DNA of 64,000 nt from the NCBI GenBank assembly GCA_963082875.1, contig OY720097.1, positions 19,848,501 to 19,912,500 on the forward strand. Reading direction: 5' to 3'. The position numbers were made by a program, and so were the translations under genes. Under the pieces are notes generated by a model. That model saw nothing but the letters and a program-made list of their open reading frames with translations. It was not told the DNA's origin and did not search any database. This document shows positions 17,575 to 29,584 of this stretch, one piece after another; position 1 is the stretch's first letter; each line of letters begins with the position of its first letter. Source of the DNA: Corella eumyota (lineage: Eukaryota > Chordata > Ascidiacea > Phlebobranchia > Corellidae).

Positions 17575-20500
17575 ATGGAAAAGTCTAATCATAAAAGGTA
17601 AGACACCCTTAAAAAAGTTGTAATTTTAATTATATATATATTTTTTTTTTAAATAATGCTGGGATAAAATTAGGTACGCACGCTTTAAGATAGTAAAATA
17701 TAAATATTGCAGTAAAAAAAACAAAAATTTTAAAGCTTTGGGTTTTTCCTTCTTGTTTTTATTGCTTGGAATTTTATGACTCAGATTTAGATGCTTGGCT
17801 AAGCTAAAAAAATGTTATCTGTTAATATTATAGTTATGCAATATTGGTACAACATTGTTTATAATCATAATTTTTTACTAAAAAGGCGTTAGATAGTTTA
17901 CATATCAAAATTTGTCGTTGTTACAGTTTCCTTAAATGCATCATAACAGGAAACAATTTACACAATTTCTCTACAACATATGGCCTAAAAATCCTAGTTT
18001 TTTAAGCAACATGTTTATTAGCACATAAACCGCATTTTTTTAAATACTTTACTTTATGCTTACAGAATGAAATGGGAGAATAATGCTGAATTTATGTTAT
18101 CCCTTATCGGGTATTCGATTAGTCTTGGCAATTTATGGAGATTTTCCTACTTATGTCATAAAAATGGAGGAGGTTCGTATTAAAAACAATGCAACTTTAC
18201 ATTATTTCTACTCTGTTAGGTTTACCTTTAAACTATATACATAAACAACACAATCTTGGCTTTGAATATCTTATGTAGAAATGTGGTTTTACAGTTTTTG
18301 GTAAAGCGTATCAGCCAACATTGTGTGTAGGTGTATAGCTTTAATTTCAGCCCACTATGATTCCTTGTTATGCCGAGTATTTAACCACTATGGGGGCGTG
18401 GAAAATAAGTTTTCCTCCGGGATTTAAGTCATGTTATTCACGTAGTATAGTAATTCGCTGTGAAACGTCACTAAGGAATTGCATAGCTGCTTGCGTGGTT
18501 TTATTACCACATTATTGCGTCATAGAAGTACGAATTGTTTACACTGAAAGCGCTGACCATTGTACCTATGTAACAGTCATTTTTGTTCAAAGTATTTTTT
18601 TTATACAAAATTAAAAAAATGTACAAAACCTATGCGGTATATATCCCGAAATAGGACACTTTTTATTCGTAATCATATTATATTACTTTCATTTTGAAAA
18701 GTAGTACCCAATACAACAATGAAAAAATAGAATAGTTTTACAATATGAAAAAACAAATTGTATTAACTTTTTTCAGGTGCATTTCTTATTCCCTATCTAG
18801 CCGGCGCAGCATTTATAACTTTCCCAATGTACATGTTTGAGATTGGACACGGCCAATGTACTGGTAAGGGAAAAGTTAAGGCTTGGGACAGAATACCTTT
18901 AATGAAGGCAAGTCTATATTACTATTTGTCTATTTTAGTACAATTTTTTTCATATTTATCTTTTCTAATGGCGTGTTTTTAAAAAAAGCAAAAAAATGTC
19001 GGTATTTAAACATAGTTTTTAAATTTTTGTATCGTGTTATTCCAATTTTAAAATTTTTTGACATGTGTTTAGGGCATTGGATATGCTGCCATATTTATCG
19101 CAGTATTTGCTTTAATCCCCTATATTTTAATCATGGCTTGGGGGGTTTTCTTTTTTGGATTTTCATTTTCTCCTGTTAAGCTACCGTGGGCGACATGTGG
19201 TAAGAAATTCGATTTTAAAATTTTCAAAACACAAAAATGATCAGAAAAGTCAAAATATTAAAATAAAATTTAAACTGTTTTACTTTTACTTAGATAAAAT
19301 ACATGGAATACGTAAAATCTTAGTTAAAAGTCAAAAAAAAAAATTTAAATTTTTGTTTAAACTTTTATGATTAATTTTTCAATTATAAACTAAAATATAA
19401 TTTAGATAATAAATGGAATACTGACAACTGTATACCACAGGACTTAGGTGATGGAAATTGGACCTTACTTTATTCTCGAATTTTAAAAAATTCATCGATT
19501 AACTCAACTTTTGGTAACTCTACCTATTCCAAGTCCTCGCCATCTCAAGTGCAATTTTTCAGGTACTAATTTTCAGCTTTACAATTTAGAATTTTTTTGT
19601 TTGTTTTTAACTAGTAAGTGTAGGCTGTCAGCTTTATGGTTTAATGCTTAAAAACCACGTAATTTTTTCTAAGAATTAAAGTCTCTTTATTTTTAAATGT
19701 TAGAGCGTTTTTAAGAATATATAGTTATGTTAAGTGTATTTATTATAAAACACCGGCGGTGCAATAGTGCCCAAAACACGTGGCTTTAAAAACACGTGGC
19801 TTTTAAAGCACGTAGTTTAAAACACGTGGTTACAAGGTGGGATGTTTTTAAATAATTTATATAAGGCAACTTAAGACTGGGCCGAAGTAACAAATGTTAC
19901 TTAATGCCGTAAAGTCGGTCTTTCTACAACAAGGATAAATAATTTATATAGAAATAAATAAAGATTTGTAAGCGATAATATTAAAGTAAAAGGCATCTTC
20001 AAATCTTTCAACTTAACATCATTTTTGTTTGATTTTTAATACATTCAAAGCCAGCAAGGTATTATTTAGCTTGAGATTTCAAACAACCTTTACCGCTAAA
20101 TGCTTTAAAGTATTTATTCTTATTATACTTTTTGTTTTTTTAAATTTGTTTATAGAAACTATGTGCTTCGAATTCCGGATGCTTATGAGATCTCGGGGGA
20201 ATTCAATTACGAAATCTTAATTTGCTGTTTCGTTTGTTTTCTGGTGATTAATTTTATTACAATTAAAGGAATACGAACTAGTGGAAAGGTATCAATGTAT
20301 TGTCTGATTTTTTTTTATTTTTAGAAACTTTGTAGTGATTAAAAACTAATTTAACAACTTTTTTTTGCAAAACGTTGAAGGTATTTTAAAAATAACTTGG
20401 GCCTAATAATAACATAAAATTTACCCATATTTAGCCCAAAATGACATTTTTTAGGCTGTCTACGTAACTGCTACATTTCCGTTTATAATGTTGCTTGCTT

Positions 20501-23500
20501 TACTCATCCGCGGGGTGACGCTAGAAGGTGCAGGAGAAGGGATCCGAAAATTTTTGCTTCCTGATATGGCCCAGCTTGCTAAACCTAAGGTAAGTTTAAA
20601 TCGCAAATAATTATAAAAATTAACAAAATTTAACGAGGTAGCAACACTTTCAGCCAAAAAAAATTGTATTTAAACAGTTATTAATGTTTTAGGTATGGGT
20701 TGAGGCAGCTTCACAAGCTTTATATAGCTACGGAATCGGTTTTGTATCATTGACTGCCTTTGGAAGTTATAACCAATATAAACATGATTTTTACAGGTAA
20801 ATTTCAAAGCTTGATTTTGAAAAATAAAATATTACATTTTAGAAAAAATGTTATGAAAAAAATAATGTTACTTTTTAAGCGGTTCCTTTGCTTTATAATT
20901 AATAACTATTAACCAACAAAATGTATATAATTATATTCATATTTATTTAAAACTTAATTTTTTTTATAGACAATGTGTTTATATTGTTCCTCTTGGCACT
21001 TTAACATCAGTAGTTATGGGAATAACGACGTTTAGTATATTGGGTCACATGGCTCATGTTCTCGGAGTGGATATTGAGAATGTAGTAGAGTCTGGTGAGC
21101 TACCTACATAAAAGTTATTTAAAAATCAAAAATTGGCAAAGTATATTAGCCTATGAAAGAGTATTATTTATTGTCTACCGGCAGCGTGGTGTAATGGTCA
21201 AAACACTGGGCTTCACTACATAAGGTTCTGGGTTTAATACTTACTGCTCTTATGCTGTAGTGCCTTTGAGTAAAGTACTATAAACAGTATGAACTTCCAC
21301 TAAACAAACACTTAATCAGCACATAATTATCGGGCAATTATAATTCATAATATCCCAAACTGCCACAGGCAACTCGAGACTGGGTTGGGTAACTGATGTT
21401 ATATGTTCAGGTCGGGAAGTCGACTTTACTACATCGAGGATAAATAAATATAACTTTACCATACACCTATTTTAATTCAAGAATGCACTAAATAATATCT
21501 TACACGTAAAGGCAACATTCATTTAAATTACGTTTTTTAGGACCTGGTCTAGTGTTTCAAATAATTCCATTCGGATTAGCAGCGATGCCTTTTCCACAAA
21601 TTTGGTCGGTTTTATTTTTTCTTATGTTCTTTTTCGTTGGGATTGATACCTTTGTAAGTTTGTTAGTTTTTAGTATTTTAAGACTTGTTTAATGTTACTT
21701 GAATTGTACAAAAACGTAGTAAAACATATTGGTAGTAAAACATATTGGAGTTTTTTTTGTACGAAAACGTAGTAAAACATATTGGTAGTAAAACATATTG
21801 GTATAAACATCCGACATATTGGTATAAACATACGTAAAACATATTGGTATAAACATACGTAAAACATATTGGTATAAACATCCGACATATTGGTATAAAC
21901 ATACGTAAAACATATTGGTATAAACATACGTAGTAAAACATAATTGTACGAAAACGTAATAAAACATATTGAAGTTTTTTTTTAAAATCATTATATAAAA
22001 AATGTTTTGTTAAGAAAGGGGTCATATAAATGTTTCTAAACAAAGAATTTTTTTTTAACATTATGAAAATATTTTTTTTTAAGGGAGTTAAATAAATGTT
22101 TTTTAACAAGGAGTTTTTATTTAAATATAAATAATAATTGTGATAGTGTGTGTTATTATTGGACTTAATTTTAGTGATGAAATTTTGGGTTACTTTTCAA
22201 AACTTTTCAACCAAAACTTAATTTTATAAAGCTTCAATTTATTCCTTATTATATGTCCCAAAATATCTTTCCATCGAGATTATGGTCCCCAAATTAAGAC
22301 CAAAATATTTAACACAATTTCATCGCTAGTTTTCTGACATTGAAGGATTAATGGCGATCTTAGGCGATGCTTACCCGAAGACTGTGTCAAGTACGAAACG
22401 TCGAGCAATATCCAACTCTGTCGTCTGTTTTGCTTTTTTTGTTGCAAGTCTTACCCAACTATCAGGGGTAGGTATTAAGATATATAAGATGTTTTTGTTT
22501 AAAGATTTTTTGTTTAAACCCCGTCTTAAGTACTTTGATATATAGTAAAATGTGTTTAAGTATTAAAATATTTGGTCAAAAAAGGTCTTTAGCCTTTTCT
22601 ATGATATTTTTAAGTAAGTACCACTGCCTGATTATTAATCTTCTAATTGATTACTTATGCTTGTTATAAGAAATCAGTTTATCAAAAACTTCTTACCAAA
22701 GAATTTTACAAAGTAGGAGCAGCGAAAATCGAACCCAGGACCTCGTGGGGTGATGCCAGATGCGTTTACCCTATACCATGTCGTCGTATTAAAAAAAATA
22801 TGCATTAATTTCATAGCACGGCTTTTACATTTTTGAGCTTTATAATTACTACGGAGCGTCCGGCATTTGCCTCCTATGGGCTGCCATGTTTGAATCTCTA
22901 GCTGTAGGATGGTTGTGGGACGCTGACGGTTTCGCTGATGACGTCACGGATATGACTGGAAGAAGATATTCGAGATTTTTTAAATATTCGTACAAGTTCT
23001 CGATTCCAGTTGTGACTTTGGTAAGGCTGTTATTTATACGATTTTTTTTTTACTTTGAAAAATTAAAAAAACTTAAAACTTTTATTTTCGTTAAACAAAT
23101 ATTTTATTTGCGTTATTTTTTAGAGTATCTTAATTTTCTTTTTCATTAAATGGACCCCGTTACGAGTGGGTGATTTTGATTACCCGTCATGGGTCACCGT
23201 AATAGGATGGATGATGTCGTTGTGTTCTATGCTTTGTATCCCTGGGTTTGCAATATATGCAGTTTATAAACAAACCGGAACGTTGAAAGAGGTAAGGGTG
23301 TTTACTTGGAGGCATTATATAATAGTTGAAAAGTCAGGCCTTATAGAATAAGGTCTTGGGTTAGATTTTCACGACTTTAATGCTGAAGCATTCTAGAGTA
23401 AGAAGCTTTAAACGGCATAAACTTCTGCTATGCTTAAATATCAAGCACCCGATTAAATATTGGAAACTTTTTATTAATAATATTCCTAACTGCAACAGTC

Positions 23501-23999
23501 AAAAACGAATGGATAAAAACGAAAACTTATTTTTTTTTGGAAAAATAGACTAGAAAAATATTTTGTTATTTAGAATTTTAACAAGTAAAGTACGTTTAAA
23601 AATATTCTGTTTATATGAAAATTACATATTTGCTTTTAAAAGCAATATTTTATTAAATGTAATAAATTGTTTTTTGTTATTGTTTCAGAGATTAAAGAAA
23701 TCCATTCAATCAAGTGGTTCACAAAGATTAAGAAAAGAATTAAAGATGTCAGAAATGGTAAAATAATTTTTTTCATTAAAAAAACATCTTGTAAAAAAAA
23801 TGTTGATATTTAAAAATGTCAAGTTTTTTATATACTTTAATGATATATTGTCTATGGAAAATTTAACAGCGAAAAAATGTTTTTTAATTTTATGTAGATT
23901 TTTTATAAAGCAATTTCAAATATTTTTTTTTGTTATTAGGTGGATTTTCGTGACGAAAAATCACCAGAGCATAAAGAAGAATTACAACCAATTATGTAA
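17575..23999 (+). CDS. SLC6-family Na+/Cl- coupled transporter
   Basis: SLC6 proteins move neurotransmitters, amino acids or osmolytes into cells with Na+ and Cl-. Fifteen exons: 17575-17597, 18066-18172, 18777-18907, 19073-19199, 19406-19562, 20156-20288, 20455-20589, 20693-20796, 20970-21094, 21541-21653, 22330-22467, 22817-23020, 23124-23291, 23689-23757, 23940-23999. They give 597 residues, the normal family length. Twelve membrane segments fit. Landmarks are the first helix with LGNLWRF and NGGGAFLIPY, MKGIGYA, LPWATC with the paired cysteines, an extracellular loop with four N-glycosylation sites (NWT, NSS, NST, NST), [25 protein letters not shown], and VGIDTFFSDIEGL. The position holding Asp in monoamine transporters is Ser here, so an amino acid or GABA-type substrate is more likely. 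The usual WRFPY reads WRFSY. The third intron starts with GC. The subfamily is unresolved. Confidence 0.95.
19745..19945 (+). repeat. SINE family 1 copy with amplified CACGTG units
   Basis: Lying in intron 5 of the SLC6 gene, this is a diverged family 1 copy. The left part has the CGGCGGTGCAATAGTGCCC head, and the right part keeps GCAACTTAAGACTGGG, TAACAAATGTTACTT and ACAACAAGGATAAATA. Between them a short unit of the form AAACACGTGG is repeated four times (about 19772-19830), three times with a perfect CACGTG. Confidence 0.6.
21177..21452 (+). repeat. tRNA-derived SINE, family 1
   Basis: A near full-length copy in SLC6 intron 9. It has an A-box-like GTGGTGTAATGGTC, a B-box-like GGGTTTAATAC, the CTTATGCTGTAGTGCC and TATAAACAGTATGAAC body, TATCGGGCAATTATAAT, CAGGCAACTCGAGACTGGG and the terminal ACATCGAGGATAAATAAATA. 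It is very close in layout to the copy at 51114. Confidence 0.85.
21708..21975. repeat. Minisatellite in SLC6 intron 10
   Basis: At least ten copies of a unit built on AAAACATATTGGTA stand in tandem. A compound unit of about 46 bases (two CATATTGG cores separated by ATAAACATCCG or ATAAACATACG) repeats at the centre. The repeat contains no stop in any minus-strand frame, which produces three long overlapping reading frames that I do not regard as genes. A looser pair of AAATGTTT...AACAA(G/A)GAGTTT repeats follows up to about 22130. Confidence 0.9.
22712..22790 (-). repeat. tRNA-like sequence, probable SINE head or tRNA pseudogene
   Basis: On the minus strand an A-box-like ATGGTATAGGGTAAA is followed about 40 bases later by a B-box-like TGGGTTCGATT. 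The acceptor and T stems do not pair well, so I do not call a working tRNA. It lies in intron 11 of the SLC6 gene. Confidence 0.5.
23305..23480 (+). repeat. Degenerate SINE family 1 fragment
   Basis: In SLC6 intron 13 the order GGTCTTGGGTTAGATTTTCAC, TTTAATGCTGAAGCATTCTAGAGTAAG, TTTAAACGGCATAAACTTCTGC and TATTCCTAACTGCAACAG follows the family 1 body with many changes. The 3' end is missing. Confidence 0.55.
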
Positions 24000-24473
24000 T
24001 TCTTTATATTATTTCTATGAAATATTGAATTTTATTTTGTTAAAAATAATATTCAATTTTGAAGTATAACTCCACCTTATATAAAATTAAAAAACACTAA
24101 TTTTTGTTATACAAAATAATTTATACTTTTATGTTTATATAAAAGCATATAATTATACTGATAATGTAATCACTTTGTTGCTATAGCAACACATAACAAT
24201 ATGTTTAATTAATCTATTTAAATTTTTCCATTTTTGTTAGTTAACTTTTTCGTTTTAAATTTAACTGTTACACTATGTAATAATAATGCCAGTGAAACGT
24301 TAATTTAATTCATTAACAAATTTTAAACGTGTTTATTTAAAAATGATATGATATAATACAAACTATGACATACTTAAACGATTTTGTTGTTTTTACTTTA
24401 GCTTCAATACTGTTAAAATATGTAAAAAATTAACCGCTAGATGACGTAATGAGCCACCTATTTTTTCTTGTTT

Positions 24474-24745
24474 TTTTTGCTGAATTATTCGCCCCTTAGG
24501 CCTGGCGTTTATGGATAGCTCAAACACGTCATAACAGTTCACCCTTCCCCAATAAAAAATATAAAACCGATCATCTTAAGGCGATATGAAAAAAAAAAAC
24601 TTTTTTATTGGTCTGGGAGTGTGGTATACCGGTCATTGCGTAAAAGGTATCGGGTTTAAGCCACACCAATACCACACTATTCGCTCTTGAGCTTGGGATT
24701 TACAGATAGCCTCAACATCACAATAAAACACTCTTTTAAGGTTTC
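24474..24745 (+). repeat. Two tRNA-like SINE family 2 pieces in a row
   Basis: The second piece (from about 24610) begins with GTGTGGTATACCGGTCAT and a B-box-like CGGGTTTAAGCC, then ACACCAATACCACACTATTCGCTCTTGAG and GGGATTTACAGATAGCCTCAACATCAC. The first piece (24474-24600) matches only the tail of that layout (GGCGTTTATGGATAGCTCAAACACGTC), so it is truncated at its 5' end. The same head is found at 33526. Confidence 0.65.
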
Positions 24746-27571
24746 TTAAAAGAAAACAAAACTTAAAATTAATTTTTTATTAGTTTAAAATATTTTTTTT
24801 AAAAATCTGAAACCTTACTTTTTACATTTAATTGGACCATTTAAACCAAAATATCAAAACTTGTATTCATTATATTTTAATGCAGGTAAAACATTAATTT
24901 CTTATTAAAATGCTAATGAGGTAAACAAAATTGGCATAAATATTTAATAAAGTCTTATATTAGCAACTGAAAAGGCAATTAATGATGGCTAACAAAAAAT
25001 CATGTATTCGATTTTAAGCTATATTAAGTGTTAAATTATTCAACTGATTAAATACAACAAAAAATCAATGTAAGTTATATTCCATTGTTATAGCCATTTA
25101 AAACGAATTAAAGTCTTATCTTTATGATTTTAGTACAAAAAGAAAAAGATGCCAAAGTGTGCAGACAATTATGAATTTAAGCTTTTTGTTAAATAGATTA
25201 ATGTTGGCTTAAGTTTAAATTGAAGTTCGTAGGCTTTTAGGCACGAAAACAAACAGATAGACCGTGTGATAATTTGGTTATAAGAAAATAAAATGTTTCA
25301 GAATAGTTTATTGATTTTGATTATCATTTTTTTATCTTGAGTTTTATGTAAGAATAGATTTTCAAAGTTAGACAAGCTTTTTTTATATCTTTGGCATTTT
25401 GAAATTCTGTTAAAGTATCATACAAATACAGTCTTGTGATTTAAGAATAAATTCTAGGTATATTAAAATTGTAAAATGTGACATTAATTTTATAAATTTG
25501 GAAGCTTCACAAAAATAAATCGATTTAATTAACTGCAATCGCTTCGCTAATTTAAATTTAACTGCTTAGAATAGGGTTGGGGCGTGCTATCGATTTTTAT
25601 TGCATTTTAAAATGAAAAGAACAATTTTTCAAATTATAGGTGGCTGAAAATTTTGTATTTAATGGTTCTGCTCTACCCCTGAGGGCCCTTTTTCTTTACG
25701 ATGACAAAAACAAACCGTAATTCAACTACAAAAACGTGTTTAAATCTAGTAAAATTAGAGTAATTATCGCACATTTTAGACAATGGTTATGACTTGTTTT
25801 TATTTACTTTTAATTACCAGCCCTAGAGTCTGTATTTGACTTTTTTGTTAATAAAGGAAATAACTGCCAGCTGCGTTTACATGTTTTAGTTTGTTCAAAA
25901 CAAAACGTTTGTTTGAAAAGATAGTTTTCGAAATTCAGTCGTTTTTTGAAATATGTTTTAAACAATTCGTGTTAACTTGTAACTATTATAGATTATACAC
26001 CAACAAAAGCTAAAAAAAGAGCTAATAAAATTTACAAATTGAAAATATAACAAAAGTAATCCTAATTTCAACGCTTCGTTTTTATAAAATGACGTAATGA
26101 GAAATTCAAGGGCAAATATGTTTACTGTTTATCGTACCGGGCGATTAGCTCCGGCGATGCGAGAGAGGATCTTAGACGAAAAGGAAAAAAGAAATCGCGG
26201 CATGGAAATAAACAATTCGAGGCCTGAGAATATTTTGAGAAAACCGAAGAGCATTTTCGTTTTTACTACATGCATGTTTTTTTATTGACTGGCAAGGTTA
26301 TTTAGGGTTAAGGTTGTTGTAAATGTTATGATAAAATGTGTTATTCATTTAATTTTTTGTTTAGTCTATAGGACTTTAGTAAGATGCGATAAATTAATAC
26401 CAAAATGTCGGATTTTTAAATGAATCATAGACATTTTTTTCGGTAAACTTAATCAATCACGAGTCAGCTAGTAACAGTAAGCTGTTATAAAAATAATATT
26501 TTTTACAGAATTACGAAAATAAAGTTCCCTTTTTACCTTGCTTTTTAATCTGGTTCACATAACTGTATACACGTTTCAAATCGTATTGATTTGAACATTT
26601 TTTGTTCCAAATCCTTTCGATTTAAAATGGATTACGAGCGGGCGTTTGTAAGGGCAGTAATTAGGCTTACAGGACGAGCTTATTACTACTTTGAGCACAC
26701 CACAATAGTTGAATTTCAAACGGTCAAATATAGAACAGTGCCTTTGTAACTTACTTCTTTGTTTGCCGACTGGACAAAAAAATGGACTTTGCGTTTTTTC
26801 CTGTCACTGGGCCTACTGGTCAATAGTAAACAAGTGTACAGTTTTTTGTAGAGCATCGTAGCGTAGAACCGGAAAAAGAAGTTGTAAAGTATGCTTTAAC
26901 TACTACCTTTTGGTCACAAGTGAGCTTCAAAAGGTCAAGGAAATATTATGTTCGGTTATATCTCCTTTAAGAGGTTAAATTATAGAGTAATTTCATCTCA
27001 AAGCGGTATAGTTAAATTGTATGTTTATATAGCATATCTACTGGCACAGCAGTACTGAAGTTTAAGTTATTGAAAATTAACAAAGAAAAGTAAATACCAG
27101 CAGCAAGTTTTATGTTTAAATAGAAGTTTTTTAGGTGCATAAATTTTGTTGTATTTTTATAAAAAATAAACAATGTTAGTTCTGTTTAAAAGGTCAATTG
27201 TTAAACAGTATGTTGTACTACTAACTCCCAACTGCTAGACCTACTATACTCCAGTTTGTCGCCATTAAATTTAATACAAGAGCATTTAAAAGCATTTAAA
27301 GCAGGCTTATAGGGATTTATACTAACCGCCAAGGGTTGTTATGAAGTAGATTAAAGTTGTATGGGAATAAAATTCAATAGGGCCTTTAATTTTTTTAGCA
27401 GTTAGTCTTTGTTGGTACGTTTTTAATAGATTTAGAAAGGTGTACTTTTTTGTAAAATAGCAGTATTATCAAGTTGTCTGAAACAACATTTAGGAATAAT
27501 ATTGATCTATTAAAATGGATGTTATTAACCAAATAAGTTGTTCTTAATAGCGTAATGATCTGCCATATGGA

Positions 27572-28121
27572 CATAGGTGGGCACAGTTAAACGAAAAAGC
27601 AACTTCGTTAAATGGTTATTCGTTACACAATACAGTAACTTCGCTAACGTTTTTTCGGTTAATTAAACCAAGTGTAACGGAAGTTATCGTTAAACGTTAA
27701 CGTTAAAATTTAATTAAAACAAACAAAGAAATTACCTTTTTTATAAAAAAAATTTTAAAAAAATAGTTTTTTTTTTAATCGATGTTTTAACTAGGCGAAA
27801 ATGGTTTAGAAGAAGTTTTTAAAACTGGCATAGGCCTAATGCCCAAATAACAGTGGCCGGATAGTAATTACTTACATCGTTTAAAAATTGCGACGATTAA
27901 ACCCAATAAACGGCGATTTTAAACATATATATTCCTTATATTACCATGGATTTACTTGTAAAATATTGAGTTAACGGGCTTAATTTAACGGAAGCACAAT
28001 TTAACGAAAGTTACCAGGTCCGATAACGATTTTTAAAAATAACTTAAAAGTTAAATTTTAACAAAAAAATTAACTTCGTTATTTAACGTTTAACGCATTA
28101 ACGATTTGGTGCCCACCTTTG
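27572..28121. mobile_element. hAT-type non-autonomous DNA transposon
   Basis: The element is 550 bases long with 13-base terminal inverted repeats: CATAGGTGGGCAC on the left and CAAAGGTGGGCAC on the right (as its complement), one mismatch. It is flanked on both sides by the identical 8-base direct repeat CATATGGA (27564-27571 and 28122-28129). An 8-base target duplication and a CA..GGTGGGCA terminus are hallmarks of hAT elements. The interior is AT-rich with many TTAACG / CGTTAA motifs facing both ways near the ends, and no transposase frame. The perfect target duplication suggests a fairly recent insertion. Confidence 0.88.
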
Positions 28122-29584
28122 CATATGGAAAATAAATTTTGAGGTTATATTTATAACTCTAAACTTACTTTATTTAGGTTATAAATGGAGAAATGTTAAC
28201 TGAATAAACTGAATATTTTGTTAGGTCAGAGCGACAGGCTAAGGTAAATATGTACTGGTTATTTTCCGTTCTTTATTTTCTATCCACCGGACGTTAAAAA
28301 CTTTGCTTGGTTTTTGTTTACTAGCTTTTGAGTAGCAGATAAGAGATATCGACTAAATTAAAAGAAAACTTAAACACAGCTGGTTCACCAGGCTTTCTAA
28401 TTACGTCAGCGAATTTTTTGAACATTCCTAGAATTGATGTTGTTGACATTTTAGGGAAACGTAAACTTTCGGTATTTTTAGCTATAGTGGTATATTATGT
28501 AATCAGTTTTTCGGGTATTGTAATTTCTATAGTAAGTAAATAGGTAAGAATATTAAATTTAGTAGAATCTTGATTCCCGTATATTTAGTAAATAGATAAA
28601 ATAATAAATCAAAAACAGTGGTAGATTATACCGTTAACTAAAAACGACTCCCAAAAAATCAGTAATAAAAAATGCAGCTATAATAAAAAAACGTAGAGTT
28701 TCGCATTGCGTGTAATTATACAAAAGTATTTTTTTCTGCCGATAAAAAAATACTCTACAAGTCTTACACCTAACACTAGTAACTGGGTATTACCTAACAA
28801 ATTCGGCGCCAAACAACACCTGGCAAACGAAACACCGTTTAAAAAGCATGACATTCTGCCAGTCGTAGGGCTTCTACTTTTTACCAAAACAGTAACCCCA
28901 AAATAATTTTTCAGATGCTTTTTTTCTGTTACGGTAGGAACTGTAGTTAAATTTTAAGTGGTTGTTAGTTGAATCGTTTGAGATTTAGCGAAATTCGGTA
29001 AAAAGAGTGTAATTACTATAATTATCAAATAATTTATAGTTTGTATCAAATAAAAAATTTAAGAAATTTTTATAGAAAAGTTAAGTCACCAGATAGTCTG
29101 ATAGTAAGGGATTTAAAATTTTCTAAGTTATCTCTATTCGAGATATTATATTCCTATTTAATATAACCTTTACAAAATTGCTAGTTGTCATTATGGCTTT
29201 GATTTTGAGCACCCTTGAATTGATATTTATGTAAATCGTTTTCGCTGAAAAACGTTCACTTGCTTTATAAAGTAGATGGGAAAACGACAGGGTTTTTTTC
29301 TGTATTGTTATCGGGTTAATTAGAGCATGACCCGCCGACATTCGAAGACGAAAACGCCGCGTTTTTTAGGCGACATCCGATGTGAAAAATGGTTTATGTT
29401 ACCATGTTATTTTAATGGTGAAAACGCTTGACTTCAGTTTAATTTTTATCTGTCTAAAAACGTGATGTTTTCTAAATAACAATACTTATTTTTTTATTTA
29501 GGATACGATAGTTAGTATGTTAAAAATAGCAATCGAATTTAGATAACATTATTAGGCATTAGAGAAAAACTGTTGTACCCAAAA

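Larger units (their letters stand above)
24000..29584. other. Gene-poor region with mobile element remnants
   Basis: Between the SLC6 stop and the first EVA1 exon I find no gene I can support. It holds two tRNA-like SINE family 2 pieces (24474-24745) and an hAT-type element (27572-28121), and otherwise AT-rich DNA. A 63-codon open frame at 26097-26285 is unlike its surroundings in being rich in Arg, Glu and Lys, but nothing links it to a gene. The right end must contain the EVA1 promoter. Confidence 0.4.

Noticed and set aside
21670-22109. Three overlapping minus-strand open frames of 85 to 143 codons
   Set aside because: They are a product of the stop-free minisatellite at 21708-21975 inside an SLC6 intron. 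The peptide is a simple repeat and only one of three frames could be real.
26097-26288. 63-codon plus-strand open frame rich in Arg and Glu
   Set aside because: It has an ATG and charged composition, but no splice partner, motif or conservation that I can show. It is left as unassigned.
28678-28906. Overlapping open frames on both strands
   Set aside because: Short, without family motifs or neighbouring exons. Most likely chance or an unrecognised repeat.
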